Origin: Sulfitobacter sp.
GTDB lineage: Bacteria; Pseudomonadota; Alphaproteobacteria; Rhodobacterales; Rhodobacteraceae
NCBI GenBank assembly: GCA_017854855.1
Contig: JAFMGZ010000012.1
Span: 16,849-80,848 of the forward strand
Direction of reading: 5' to 3'
DNA length: 64,000 bases
Below the pieces are notes generated by a model. That model made no database searches. It worked only from the letters and a program-made list of their open reading frames with translations, and was not told the origin of the DNA. A program made the position numbers and the translations under genes. Numbering within the stretch: position 1 is the stretch's first letter; each line of letters starts with the position of its first letter. Positions 44,385-54,401 of the stretch are shown piece after piece.

Positions 44385-47300
44385 TGGACGTGATCCGCTA
44401 CGCCATTGACCGCCCCGTTGCTGTTGTTGCAGCTGTTTTGATGGCGATGCTGTTTGGCATCATCGCCCTGTCGCGGATTCCCATTCAGCTGGCACCCGAC
44501 GTGCGCAAGCCGATCGTGGTGATCGAAACAAATTGGCCCGGTGCGGCCCCGTCTGAAATCGAACGTGAGATCGTGAACCCCCAGGAAGAAGCGCTGCGGG
44601 GGCTTGAGGGACTTGAGATCATGACCTCCAGATCCCGCACGGGACAGGCAGAGGTGACGCTGGAATTCGTTGTTGGAACGAATATGAGCCAATCCTTGCT
44701 GTTGGTGTCCAACCGACTGGACCGGGTCAGCGGATATCCCGCAGAGGCCGATGAACCGTCGCTGAACACCTCGGGATCGGATGACAGCCCGATTGCATGG
44801 GTGCTGCTGACTGCCAAGGACGGCAACAACCGCGAAATGCCGACCTACGGCGATTTTGTCGAGGATGTGATCAAGGATCGCGTCGAACGGATTGAGGGCG
44901 TGTCAGCGGTGAACGTCTTTGGCGGCGTCACCCGCGAACTGCAGGTGGTGGTCGACCCGCGCCGACTGTCCCGCTACGGGTTGACCGTGCCGGAGGTGGT
45001 GCGCATCTTGCGGACCGAAAACATCTCTATTTCTGCAGGGGATGTGGACGAGGGCAAGCGCCGTTATGTGGTGCGCACCGAAGGGAATTTGAACACCGAA
45101 GAAGCGATCCGCAATGTTGTCCTTAGATCAGGGGCCGCAACCGGTGGCATCGGACGCGTGCGCGTGGGCGATGTGGCCGACGTTGGGTTCGCTTACAAGG
45201 AACCCACCAGCCGTTTGCGCTACAAGGGACAGCCGGGCCTTGCGTTCAATGTGGTGCGCGATTCAGGGGCCAATGTGATCAATGTCATGGAGGAATTGCG
45301 GACGGTTCTGGCAGAGCTGAGCGCAGGACCCATCGCGGATGCCGGCCTTGATCTGCAGCAAGTCTATGACGAGACGATCTATATTGACGGTGCTATCAAC
45401 CTGGTGACGCAGAACATCTGGATCGGCGGCATATTGGCGGCCCTTGTCCTGATGCTGTTTCTGCGCAGTCCCAGGGCGACGTTGGTGGTATCTCTCTCGA
45501 TCCCTGTGTCGATCGTGGCGACCTTTGTGGTCATGGCGTTTACCGGGCGGACGCTCAATGTGATCTCGCTGGCTGGCATCGCATTTGCGGTGGGCATGAT
45601 TGTTGATGCGGCCATCGTTGTTTTGGAAAATATCTTTCGATTGCGCGAACAGGGGCATTCGCGCCGCGAAGCGGCATATTTGGGTGCAAGCCAGGTCTGG
45701 GGCGCGATCCTGGTCTCTGCCTTGACCACTGTCCTTGTCTTTGTGCCGATCCTGATCATGCAGCTTGAGGCGGGGCAATTGTTCCGTGACATCGCGGTGG
45801 CGATTTCGGTGTCGGTGCTGCTGTCGCTGGTGGTGGCGGTCACGGTGATCCCGGCACTGGCCAGCAGAATGCTGCGCGAGGGGGACCAAAAGCCGGTCCG
45901 GATCTGGGGTCTTGATCATATTGCATCCGGTTTTCGTGCGATGGTGATGGCCTATGTGCGGTTGACGGTACGTTTTCGCACGATCGGGATCATCATGGTT
46001 CTGGCGATTGCGGGCGGTGCCGGCGTGGCCAGCTATGCCTTTTTGCCCAGGTTGGAATATCTGCCCGAAGGCAACCGCAATCTGGTCTTTGGCCTGATCA
46101 TTCCCCCGCCGGGCTATAACCTTGAAACCACCCAGTCGATCGCCCAGCGGATTGAAACGGTCGCACAACCTTTGTGGGAAGCGGCACCCGCCACCCAGAC
46201 CGAGGACGGCACGCCCACCATCGCCAACTTCTTTTTCGTGGCCACGCCAGGCAATTCCTTTGTCGGGGCAGGGGCGGTTGACGGCCAGCGCGCCGCAGAA
46301 TTGATCCCGGTGCTCAGCCGTCCGATTTTTGCCGAACCCGGCACCTTTGGCTTCATGACGCAGCCGTCGCTGTTCGGGCGCGGTGTGGGCGGCGGGCGCA
46401 CGATTGAGTTGAACGTCTCTGGCCAGGACCTTGAGGAAATCTTGAGCGTGGCGGGGCGCGCGGCCGGTATCGTCTCAGGGATATTGCCGCGCTCTGAGGG
46501 GCATCAGTTCAGGCCGATCCCGGGGCTTGAGCTGGGTGCGCCTGAAGTGCGGCTGATCCCTGACCGGCTGCGCCTTGCTGATGCGGGGCTGGACAGTTCA
46601 GGGCTGGCCGCCACGGTGGATGCCTTCAATGATGGGCTTCGTGTCGCCGAGGTCACCGTGGGGGCGGAACGGGTGGATCTGGTGCTGAAGGGGGACCCTT
46701 CGGTCAGTGATGCGGTCCGCACGCAGGACGTGGGCAGCTATCCGGTCGTGACGCCCAGCGGGCAGATCATGCCGGTATCTGCCTTGGCGGATGTGGTTCT
46801 GACGGCGGGCCCGACAGAAATCCGCCACCGCGACCGCCTGCGCACCGTGACCCTTGAGGTGCGTCCAGCGGACAGCTTGCCGTTGGAACAAGCCGTTGAA
46901 CTGCTGCAGCGTGACGTTGTGGACGTGCTGGTCCAGCAGGGCATACCGGGCGACATTCGTCTCAGCGTGTCAGGGACGGCTGATCAGCTCAGCCAGACCT
47001 GGGGGGCGATCCAGATCAATCTGGCGGTCGCCTTGGTGATTGTATTCCTGGTCATGGCCATCTTGTTCGAAAGCTTTGTCTTGCCGCTGGTGATCTTGAT
47101 CTCTGTGCCGGTCGCGGCTGCAGGGGGTGTTGGGGGCTTGGCCTTGCTGAACACCTATCAAACCCAACCGCTGGATATGCTAACGCTACTGGGCTTTGTG
47201 ATCCTTGTGGGGATCGTGGTGAATAATGCGATCTTGATCGTGCACCAGACGCTCTATCACCTGCGCTATGACGGCATGGATCCCGTTGACGCGATAGAAG

Positions 47301-47545
47301 AGGCGACGCGTAACCGGATCAGGCCGATCTTTATGTCCACCCTCACCAGCGTGATGGGCATGCTGCCACTGATCATATTTCCCGGCGAAGGGTCAGAACT
47401 TTACCGGGGTTTGGGCGCTGTGGTTGTGGGTGGCTTGTCGATGTCGGCCTTCCTGACATTGCTGACCGTGCCGCCGCTGCTGCGTCTGTGCGTGCGTAAA
47501 TATGAACCGGCAGAGCAGTTCACAGCCAAGAAGCAGCCCGCGTAA
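44384..47545 (+). CDS. RND efflux permease (AcrB/HAE1-like)
   Basis: 1053 residues. IRYAIDRPVAVVAAVLMAML opens the first membrane helix; two large periplasmic loops and twelve helices follow. SLAGIAFAVGMIVDAAIVVL carries the proton-relay Asp of helix 4, and the second half ends with GFVILVGIVVNNAILIVHQT and RPIFMSTLTSVMGMLPLI. The HAE1-like group exports hydrophobic or amphiphilic compounds. Substrate cannot be read from sequence and no regulator gene is adjacent. Confidence 0.95.
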   Translation: MDVIRYAIDRPVAVVAAVLMAMLFGIIALSRIPIQLAPDVRKPIVVIETNWPGAAPSEIEREIVNPQEEALRGLEGLEIMTSRSRTGQAEVTLEFVVGTNMSQSLLLVSNRLDRVSGYPAEADEPSLNTSGSDDSPIAWVLLTAKDGNNREMPTYGDFVEDVIKDRVERIEGVSAVNVFGGVTRELQVVVDPRRLSRYGLTVPEVVRILRTENISISAGDVDEGKRRYVVRTEGNLNTEEAIRNVVLRSGAATGGIGRVRVGDVADVGFAYKEPTSRLRYKGQPGLAFNVVRDSGANVINVMEELRTVLAELSAGPIADAGLDLQQVYDETIYIDGAINLVTQNIWIGGILAALVLMLFLRSPRATLVVSLSIPVSIVATFVVMAFTGRTLNVISLAGIAFAVGMIVDAAIVVLENIFRLREQGHSRREAAYLGASQVWGAILVSALTTVLVFVPILIMQLEAGQLFRDIAVAISVSVLLSLVVAVTVIPALASRMLREGDQKPVRIWGLDHIASGFRAMVMAYVRLTVRFRTIGIIMVLAIAGGAGVASYAFLPRLEYLPEGNRNLVFGLIIPPPGYNLETTQSIAQRIETVAQPLWEAAPATQTEDGTPTIANFFFVATPGNSFVGAGAVDGQRAAELIPVLSRPIFAEPGTFGFMTQPSLFGRGVGGGRTIELNVSGQDLEEILSVAGRAAGIVSGILPRSEGHQFRPIPGLELGAPEVRLIPDRLRLADAGLDSSGLAATVDAFNDGLRVAEVTVGAERVDLVLKGDPSVSDAVRTQDVGSYPVVTPSGQIMPVSALADVVLTAGPTEIRHRDRLRTVTLEVRPADSLPLEQAVELLQRDVVDVLVQQGIPGDIRLSVSGTADQLSQTWGAIQINLAVALVIVFLVMAILFESFVLPLVILISVPVAAAGGVGGLALLNTYQTQPLDMLTLLGFVILVGIVVNNAILIVHQTLYHLRYDGMDPVDAIEEATRNRIRPIFMSTLTSVMGMLPLIIFPGEGSELYRGLGAVVVGGLSMSAFLTLLTVPPLLRLCVRKYEPAEQFTAKKQPA

Positions 47546-47607
47546 AGCGGCAGGTTGAACGGCTGGAAAGCAAACTGTGATGCGGCTTTGCTGTGGTTTT
47601 CCGCTGA

Positions 47608-47677
47608 CCGGTCCTTGTTTTTTGTGGGGCTGATGAGACCACAAAGTCATCTGTAAAGCTTTGCCAAAGAGGACCGG
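47608..47677 (+). other. Nested stem structure in the RND-decarboxylase intergenic region
   Basis: CCGGTCCT pairs with AGGACCGG across about 54 bases, and inside them TTTGTGG pairs with CCACAAA. Immediately downstream GGGGC and GCCCC form a further small stem. The region has no convincing ORF. It might be an RND-operon terminator with processed 3' end or an RNA leader of the downstream gene. Confidence 0.5.
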
Positions 47678-47825
47678 GGCAGGTGCCCCAACCAATCGGC
47701 TGCGCCCTTGGGGCCCTGTCGCCGGTCTGCTGCCCCCCCGTTCAAACATTGGGGCATAAAAAACTGTCTAATTGACCGATGCGGATGCAATACTATCCCA
47801 GCAGGATTTTTTAGGAGTTTTCAAG

Positions 47826-49241
47826 GTGGGTTTAAGCAAGGGCGAAACCGCAGCGATCATGCGGGCCGTTGAGCATTCGATCTCTTATCGGCAAAATGTT
47901 TCGGATCAAAAAATCCTGCCAAAGATAGACGCAGCGGAAGCAACAAGGCTGCTGGGTGGCACACTCAATGAGATGGGACAGGACGCAGCAGCCGTCATCG
48001 ACACCATCGTTGCTGACGGCGACGCAGGCTTGATGCATTTTGTTTCACCGCGCTTTTTCGGCTATGTTGTTGGGGCGTCTCATCCGGTCGGTTTGGCCGC
48101 CGATATCCTGTGCTCTGCTTGGGGGCAAAACTCTGCCTATGCGGCCGCGACGCCCACTTCGGTTGTGATGGAAAATGCGGTCTGCACATGGGTCATTGAT
48201 TTGTTGGGCCTTCCTTCTGAATGTGGTGTTGGCATTGTCACCGGGGCAACCTTGGGAAATACGGCGGCTGTCATGGCCGCGCGCAATGCGCTTTTGCGGC
48301 GCAGTAATTGGGATGTTGAGGCCCAAGGCCTGTTTGGCGCACCGGAAATTCAAGTTGTGATCGGTGCCGAGGCTCATTCAGCGACGGCCGCAGCCTTGCG
48401 CTATGCGGGGTTGGGGGCCGAACGTGTCCATAGGGTGCGGACGGATGATCAGGGACGTATGCGCACCGATGATTTCCGCGAAACGATAAAGGACCTGAAC
48501 GGCCCGATTCTGGTTATTCTTCAGGCCGGGCATATCAACTCCGGCGGGTATGATCCCTTTGCCGAGATCATCCCCATCGCGCGCAAAAAACAGGCCTGGG
48601 TCCATGTTGACGGTGCCTTTGGCCTTTGGGTCAATGCGGTGCCAGAGTTATCCCACCGGCTGACAGGTGTCGAAGACGCAGACAGTTGGGCTGTTGATCT
48701 GCACAAATGGCTGAATGCCCCTTATGACGCAGGCATGGTCATCACCCGTGACCGTGAACCACTGGTGACGGCAATGTCGGCCAAAGCGGCCTATCTGCCA
48801 GGTGCCGGTGCGGTACAGGACATGGGCGATACCGTGCCAGAACTGTCCCGACGCGCCCGCGGCATTCCTAGTTACGCGATCCTCAAGACGATGGGAAAAC
48901 GGGGCGTCAGAGAGATGGTCGCGCGGCATTGCGAATTGGCACAATGGGTCGCTGCGGAACTTTCGAATATTCCCGGACTGACGGTTTTGAACGATGTCGC
49001 CTGCAACCAGGTCGCATTCCATTGCGGCGCGGGAGCCGCGCGCGATGTTTTGACCCCGGCCGTGCTTGATGCGATCCACCAAGAGGGCCTTGTCTATCCA
49101 TCGCATGGGGATTGGCGCGGTGGCCCGATTATCCGCGTCTCGGTCATTGGGCACCAGACGTCCAAGGCAGATGTCGAGGTATTGGTTGCCTCGATAAAGC
49201 GGGCATGGGCCAAAGTGGCGGCAGAGAATAACGCGGTCTAG
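47826..49241 (+). CDS. Group II PLP decarboxylase (aromatic/diaminobutyrate type)
   Basis: 471 residues from a GTG start chosen because AGGAG lies eight bases upstream; the ORF-track TTG start 18 codons earlier has no SD. DSWAVDLHKWLNAPYDAGMV contains the PLP-binding Lys, HVDGAFGLWV the PLP-ring Asp, and GVGIVTGATLGNTAAVMAAR the phosphate loop. The family decarboxylates L-amino acids such as 2,4-diaminobutyrate, glutamate or aromatic residues, and a few members are aldehyde-forming. Substrate unassigned. Confidence 0.87.
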   Translation: MGLSKGETAAIMRAVEHSISYRQNVSDQKILPKIDAAEATRLLGGTLNEMGQDAAAVIDTIVADGDAGLMHFVSPRFFGYVVGASHPVGLAADILCSAWGQNSAYAAATPTSVVMENAVCTWVIDLLGLPSECGVGIVTGATLGNTAAVMAARNALLRRSNWDVEAQGLFGAPEIQVVIGAEAHSATAAALRYAGLGAERVHRVRTDDQGRMRTDDFRETIKDLNGPILVILQAGHINSGGYDPFAEIIPIARKKQAWVHVDGAFGLWVNAVPELSHRLTGVEDADSWAVDLHKWLNAPYDAGMVITRDREPLVTAMSAKAAYLPGAGAVQDMGDTVPELSRRARGIPSYAILKTMGKRGVREMVARHCELAQWVAAELSNIPGLTVLNDVACNQVAFHCGAGAARDVLTPAVLDAIHQEGLVYPSHGDWRGGPIIRVSVIGHQTSKADVEVLVASIKRAWAKVAAENNAV

Positions 49242-49251
49242 AACCGGCAGA

Positions 49252-49500
49252 TCAGCACCTTGGGTAGCGTTCGATTTGTTCTGTTTGTTTCTTGATGCAG
49301 GGGGCATCCTGTCCCGGCCTGATCAGGATCAGACGGTTGCACCGCTTGGTGATGTCACCTGAATTCTGCGTCCAGAACCAACCATGCCTTTTCGTGGCGC
49401 GGACGGCTGCCGGGGTGTCGTGGCGATCAAACGTCACCGATTGCAGCGTCGCCATGTCAATCACGGTTTGCCCGTTGAAAAGTCTGGCCCAATCAATCAC
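49252..49500 (-). CDS. Possible small protein directly downstream of the SAM-cyclase gene
   Basis: 82 residues from a GTG. The codons look coding-like for this genome and the sequence contains a distinctive block (WFWTQNSGDITKRCNRLILI, then RPGQDAPC). It starts eight codons after the cyclase TAA and in the same reading frame, so it is either a separate small gene without a clear SD or a C-terminal remnant beyond a stop. No family recognised. Confidence 0.4.
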   Translation of the reverse strand: MIDWARLFNGQTVIDMATLQSVTFDRHDTPAAVRATKRHGWFWTQNSGDITKRCNRLILIRPGQDAPCIKKQTEQIERYPRC

Positions 49501-49521
49501 AGCGCATCTGGTGCATCGCTG

Positions 49522-52500
49522 TTATCCGACAGACATTTTCTGAAGGCATTGAGAAAGGATGCGCGTGTCTGGTTGCAGGCCGACCTTTTCACCGACCGAA
49601 ATGAGGTGTCTTATCTCTTCTTGCAATGCTGGGCTGAATTGTCCCAGCCCAAATCTGGCCAAGGCGCGCGCACGACCTGCAATAAATGCACTATGCGCCT
49701 GCGGCTGTTTCCTGAAGGCTGCTTCGACCCTGTCGGCATGTTCCAGCAGGGCAGGCCAGTGACCATCTTCAAACTCAATGTTTGATATGACATCGCAGAA
49801 CCACGTGTGATTATGAATGACACCATCCTCCAGTGCCGCCAGGCCGTCCTGCAGATAATCGCGTCGCATTGCCGGATCTGTCGCAAGGCTTGCCGCCACT
49901 GCAAGGGTGTAAGGACCGACGAAATTTCTGCCTGTGCCCTTGAGTTTTTCCAGGGCCTTGGAAATGCTGTCCCTGGCATCGTTTGGGCGGGCCAAAGCCA
50001 ATTGCGCCTGCGCCAATATTGTCAGCCCCGTGATTGAGAACACAACAGCGTCAATCTGATCAGCAAGCAGGACCGTGGCTTTTGCGGCCTTCTCGGCCTC
50101 GTGATACTCGCCCAGCTTTAAACTGGTGTAGGATATCAGTTGAAGGCTCAGAACTTCGGCGCGACGATTTGCAACCCGATTTGCCAGTCCCGCATTGGTG
50201 CGCGCATCCTCAAGCGCTTCTCGAAATTCAAGCTGATGGACCCGTGACCATCCGACCATGTGCCGGTTTGCGACTTCGATGCGGCCCAGATCATGTTCTT
50301 TGCAAAGGGTTACGCATTCATCAAATCTGTCCCGGGCATTGATCATGAGACCCTGCAGGTAAGAGGCGTCACCAATTCCGCTCAGTGCCATTGCTTGTGA
50401 TGCCGGATCCCCGGCCAGTTTGGCGAGTTCCAGCGAGGTGTTATGCGATGCAATACAGCCTTCGCGGTCTCCTTGGGTAAACAGGACGCTTCCGCGCAGA
50501 TGAAAGATGCGGGCCCGTTCAGAGGCAGGCATACTGGCAGACATGGCTTCTGCCAGTTCCAGCTTTTCAATGGCCTCTTCATTTCGGTTGGCGACACGCA
50601 GGCCCTCGGCCATGCCAATCAGCGAACGGCACTGGTCATCCTGTGAGACCGATAGTTCCTTTGCCTGGCTGAAGGCATCAATCGAGTCGCGGGTTCGGCC
50701 CAATGTCAGCAATATCCTGCCCTTGAGAAAGAGCAGCTCCAGAAGGATATCGTCCTGGCCTGACAGGCTTTCGCCCTTGGCACAAAGTTCAAGAGCGAAC
50801 TCTTCGTCCTGTTCTTCTGCGGCTGCATTGGCCGCGTCCAGATAGGCCTTTGCGGCATCGGGGCTTTGCGCCTGTTCCAGATGCTGTGCACGAAGGGACA
50901 GATCCGACTGGCCAAGAAACTCTGCTGCAATTGCATGCAATTCCCGGCGTCGCGACCCCAGAATGGACGCATAGACACCGTCACGCACCAGCGCATGAGA
51001 AAAGAGGTACAGATCGCCTTCCAGCTGGATCAGACGCCTGACGATCAGTTCGGAAAAATCATAATCGTTCGCATGGATAATCTTGCAAACACTATCGGGA
51101 TGAAAGCGTTGTCCGATAATCGCGGCCGCTTCCAGCGCCTCGCGGTCTCTGGGGCCAAGGCTGTCGAGGCTTGCCTGAACAAGGCTTTGGACCGTGTCCG
51201 GCACTGCATTGAACCCAGTTGCCGTTGCATTGCGCAGCAATTGTTCGAGGAACAGGGGGTTTCCGGCAGACCGTTCGATGCAGAGCCTTGTAAGGTCACT
51301 CATGGGGTCGGGAAATGCCGAAGCAAGCGCCAGCGCCTCTTCGGGGCGCAGCGGGCGCAGGTCCAATGTTGTCAGCGATGTCGCCCCAAGGCCCTGTCGG
51401 TGAAGCTGCCCCATCGGGTCCTCTTCGATCCGTGTGGTCACAAGAACAATGACCTTGGCATCCCCGATGCGGCGCACGGTTTCGGCAATGGTCGACAGGG
51501 TCTGCGCAGTGGCCCAGTGAATGTCTTCTATGATCAGCAACAGCGGACGCAGGGCAGCTGCCTTTTCGATCAGGCTGAAGAAGATCTGCCGCTGCCCGTC
51601 AGCGCGCATGTCCGCCGCCATCGCGTCATGCAAGGCAATCAGATCCTCTGGCTGTGGTAATCCCAAAATACTGTTGAGGTGGACTCGCTCGCTGTCGCTC
51701 AGAACCCCAGATCCGGCAAGTTTTTCTGCTGCGGCAAGGCGTTCGTTCTTTTCTGCATTCACCCTGATCCCGATCAGGCTTCTTACAAGGGCGCGGATGG
51801 CATCCTGCCTGTGTGCGGCCCCGAAATCGAGAACCAATGCCCTGTGGCAATCGACATTCTCCTGGGTTGCCAGGCGCTCAAATTCTTTGAGCAGGCGGGT
51901 TTTTCCTATTCCGGCCTCCCCGCGCACATAGACGAATTGGCCAATTCCGGACCCCAGACATTCGGACAGGACAAACCGGAATTGCGCTATTTCCTTGGAG
52001 CGGCCAATGATCGGCGTCAGCTGGGCGGTATTTTGCGGCAGCTCTTGCTGCTCGGCCAGCAGATAGGCGGACACCGGTCTATCAAAGCCTTTCAGGCTAA
52101 AGGTCAGTTCCTCTCCGATCTGGACATCGAGGGGCAGAGATGATCGCACGTTTTCAGAAACAATTGTCTGTCCGGCACCGGCCCGGTCGGTCAGACGCGC
52201 CGCGAGATTGACAGAGTCGCCAATGACGGTGAATTTCTCGTCAGACCCCACGCGGTCAGCCACGACCCTTCCGCTGGCCAGCCCGATATGAACCTGCACG
52301 CTCCGCCCGACATTTGCGCTGATTTCCGGCATGGCGGCCTGGATGGCAAGGGCGGCATTCATCGCTCTTTGGGCCTCATTTCCATAGGCCACCGGGACGC
52401 CAAATACCGCCATGACGCTGTCGCCGATATGTTTGTCCACCACACCACCGTGCTGGCGCACGATATCATCGGCAACTTCGAAAAAGGCCTGCAGCAGTGA

Positions 52501-52827
52501 ATGCGTCTCTTCTGCGCCGATTTCGGCAGATAGATTTGTAAATCCTGACAGATCGGAAAAGAGAATGGTCACCTGCCTGCTTTGTCCCTTTGCAGCAGTA
52601 GCGATGTCCAGTTTTTCCTCAGCATCGCCAGTGGCCGCAGGGGGGGCGGCATTCAGTGCCGCGATGGCCTTTGCCAATTTCTTGCGAGGGCCCATGGGCA
52701 GACCCAGCTCGCGCATGTCTTCTTCGGTAAGTTCACGAACAGTTGCGAGGTCAATTTCCTGTTCCTCGAACAAGGGTAGCAGTTTCTCCAGATCGACTGC
52801 CGCCAGCCATGTCGCAATATCTTTCAT
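49522..52827 (-). CDS. SAM-domain / class III nucleotide cyclase / AAA ATPase / TPR signalling protein (copy 1)
   Basis: 1101 residues. Residues 1-60 form a SAM domain (ATWLAAVDLEKLLPLFEEQE). Residues ~85-260 are a class III cyclase: metal Asp in FSDLSGFT (92) and GDSVMAVFG (136), substrate Lys in VDKHIGD, Thr in KFTVIGD and the Asn/Arg pair in VNLAARL, the set expected for adenylate cyclase. Residues ~275-560 are an AAA/STAND-like ATPase with Walker A RGEAGIGKTRLLKEF and Walker B LLLIIEDIHWA. The rest (~650-1100) is helical TPR-like repeats. No membrane segments, so soluble, resembling the layout of mammalian soluble adenylyl cyclase. Start ATG 52827 follows GGAAACAGAGTG. Downstream of the TRAP genes on the same strand after 253 bp. 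Confidence 0.88.
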   Translation of the reverse strand: MKDIATWLAAVDLEKLLPLFEEQEIDLATVRELTEEDMRELGLPMGPRKKLAKAIAALNAAPPAATGDAEEKLDIATAAKGQSRQVTILFSDLSGFTNLSAEIGAEETHSLLQAFFEVADDIVRQHGGVVDKHIGDSVMAVFGVPVAYGNEAQRAMNAALAIQAAMPEISANVGRSVQVHIGLASGRVVADRVGSDEKFTVIGDSVNLAARLTDRAGAGQTIVSENVRSSLPLDVQIGEELTFSLKGFDRPVSAYLLAEQQELPQNTAQLTPIIGRSKEIAQFRFVLSECLGSGIGQFVYVRGEAGIGKTRLLKEFERLATQENVDCHRALVLDFGAAHRQDAIRALVRSLIGIRVNAEKNERLAAAEKLAGSGVLSDSERVHLNSILGLPQPEDLIALHDAMAADMRADGQRQIFFSLIEKAAALRPLLLIIEDIHWATAQTLSTIAETVRRIGDAKVIVLVTTRIEEDPMGQLHRQGLGATSLTTLDLRPLRPEEALALASAFPDPMSDLTRLCIERSAGNPLFLEQLLRNATATGFNAVPDTVQSLVQASLDSLGPRDREALEAAAIIGQRFHPDSVCKIIHANDYDFSELIVRRLIQLEGDLYLFSHALVRDGVYASILGSRRRELHAIAAEFLGQSDLSLRAQHLEQAQSPDAAKAYLDAANAAAEEQDEEFALELCAKGESLSGQDDILLELLFLKGRILLTLGRTRDSIDAFSQAKELSVSQDDQCRSLIGMAEGLRVANRNEEAIEKLELAEAMSASMPASERARIFHLRGSVLFTQGDREGCIASHNTSLELAKLAGDPASQAMALSGIGDASYLQGLMINARDRFDECVTLCKEHDLGRIEVANRHMVGWSRVHQLEFREALEDARTNAGLANRVANRRAEVLSLQLISYTSLKLGEYHEAEKAAKATVLLADQIDAVVFSITGLTILAQAQLALARPNDARDSISKALEKLKGTGRNFVGPYTLAVAASLATDPAMRRDYLQDGLAALEDGVIHNHTWFCDVISNIEFEDGHWPALLEHADRVEAAFRKQPQAHSAFIAGRARALARFGLGQFSPALQEEIRHLISVGEKVGLQPDTRILSQCLQKMSVG

Positions 52828-52990
52828 CACTCTGTTTCCCGACCAATCGGCACCAGCCTAGCACTTCGTTTCACCAGTGTCAGAAGCTAATCCTATCATT
52901 CCGCAGAGGCGGGGCGATAGACAATGTGCAGCGCAGCCCGGTTAGGCGCAAAAGGGGTCAGATCGCGTTGCGGCAGGATACCTGTGAAAG

Positions 52991-53011
52991 CCGTCTGTGA
53001 AAATCAGACGG
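52991..53011 (-). terminator. Hairpin between dctM and SAM-cyclase copy 1
   Basis: CCGTCTG and CAGACGG (7 bp) enclose ATTTTCA on the minus strand about 70 bp after the dctM stop, followed by GCTTTCACAGG. Weak U-run; possible partial terminator that separates the TRAP operon from the cyclase. Confidence 0.4.
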
Positions 53012-53080
53012 GCCATTGGATGGCTCAGGAAAAACCACATCCCAAAACACCCATGTTTCAGCGGCCGGCAGGCCCATATA

Positions 53081-54397
53081 TCAGCGCCCCATCAATCCCG
53101 GCAGCCAGGTACCCAAAGCAGGCAGCCAGACCACCAATCCAAGGACGAAGAATTTGATCAGCAGGAATGGCGTCACGGCAGCATAGATATCGCGCATCCG
53201 AATTTCAGGCGGTGCGACACCGCGCATCACGAACAGCAACAGCCCGAAGGGTGGTGTCAGCAGTCCGATCTCCATTGTGAGCAGATAGACCACGCCCAGG
53301 ATCAGTTCATTGATCTGCATTGCCTGCGCCAACGGCACGAAAACCGGGACGGTGACCATCAGCATGGACACCTGGTCAATGAAACACCCAAGAAACAACA
53401 GTATTGCGATCATGCCCAAAAGAACCATCAGGGGGGTAGGATCAAAACTGTTGATCGCATTGATCAGCCCATTGGTCGCACCAGAAAACGAAAGAACCTG
53501 CGCAAAGGTTTGACTGGCAGCGATGATGAACAAGATCATGACGGACAGTTTGAGCGTTTCCATCAATGCGCGACCGAGCTTGGCCCAACTCAGCGAGCGG
53601 TAAGCCGCGCCAATGGCAACGGCCGTCAGACTGCCCAAGGCGGCACTTTCCGTGGGGGTCGCGATGCCCAGCAGCAAGGACCCGATAACCACAAGGAAAA
53701 GCACCGACAGCGGCAAAACGTAGATCACAAAGGGTGTCCAGCGTTCCTTAAGGCTCATCTGCTCCAACACCTCGGGGGGCGCGACCGAAGGGTCCAGGAT
53801 GCTGCGGCCCACGACGTAGACGACAAACAAAATCGCCAGCAGCAGCGCAGGGATCACGCCGGCAATCAGCAGACCAGCGATGGAAATCCCCGCCAATGAA
53901 CCAACCAAAACAGCAAGTGCAGAAGGCGGGATCAACATTGCAATCGCGCCGGATGCCATGATCGGCCCCATCGCCATGGATGGATGATACCCCCGTTTCA
54001 ACATGCCTGGCAGCAGCGTACTGCCCAGCATCGCGGTATTTGCAACCGTTGACCCGGACAATGCGGCAAAAATCGTGCCTCCGAAAATGGTAACCACAGA
54101 CATGCGCCCCGGGATGCGCGTGACAACTCGTTCAATGGCATCTATCGCGCGATGCGCAACACCGGTCTGAAAGAGGATTTCCCCCATCAGTATGAATAAG
54201 GGAATAGGCGCAAGTTGGAAGTTCGCAACCGATTGCGCCGAATTTCGCGCAAGCTGAAGGATGCCGCGTTCCCCGCCCAGCACATGATAGGCACCGACTG
54301 TGGTGACCGTGATGAATGCGAAAGCAACAGGCATGCCCATCAGCAAAAGCACGGCCAATCCACCCAGCATCAGAACCAGAATGAGTGCCCAATCCAT
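53081..54397 (-). CDS. dctM: TRAP transporter large permease (DctM)
   Basis: 438 residues, about 12 hydrophobic segments. MGMPVAFAFITVTTVGAYHV, FGGTIFAALSGSTVANTAML and MGPIMASGAIAMLIPPSALA are DctM hallmarks. It is the sodium-driven transport subunit of the TRAP importer. ATG 54397 lies 4 bp after the dctQ stop; the ORF-track extension overlaps dctQ and is rejected. Confidence 0.95.
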   Translation of the reverse strand: MDWALILVLMLGGLAVLLLMGMPVAFAFITVTTVGAYHVLGGERGILQLARNSAQSVANFQLAPIPLFILMGEILFQTGVAHRAIDAIERVVTRIPGRMSVVTIFGGTIFAALSGSTVANTAMLGSTLLPGMLKRGYHPSMAMGPIMASGAIAMLIPPSALAVLVGSLAGISIAGLLIAGVIPALLLAILFVVYVVGRSILDPSVAPPEVLEQMSLKERWTPFVIYVLPLSVLFLVVIGSLLLGIATPTESAALGSLTAVAIGAAYRSLSWAKLGRALMETLKLSVMILFIIAASQTFAQVLSFSGATNGLINAINSFDPTPLMVLLGMIAILLFLGCFIDQVSMLMVTVPVFVPLAQAMQINELILGVVYLLTMEIGLLTPPFGLLLFVMRGVAPPEIRMRDIYAAVTPFLLIKFFVLGLVVWLPALGTWLPGLMGR

Positions 54398-54401
54398 TTC
54401 T

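Noticed and set aside
45263-46168. 301-aa minus-strand ORF
   Set aside because: Antisense to the RND permease; composition dominated by His, Arg and Asp, as in other shadow frames here.
47628-47640. CTGATGAG resembling a hammerhead ribozyme core
   Set aside because: No GAAA box and no third stem at the right distance, so the catalytic fold cannot form.
52997-53899. 300-aa + strand ORF rich in Gln, His and Asp
   Set aside because: Antisense to dctM, where hydrophobic codons give polar shadows.
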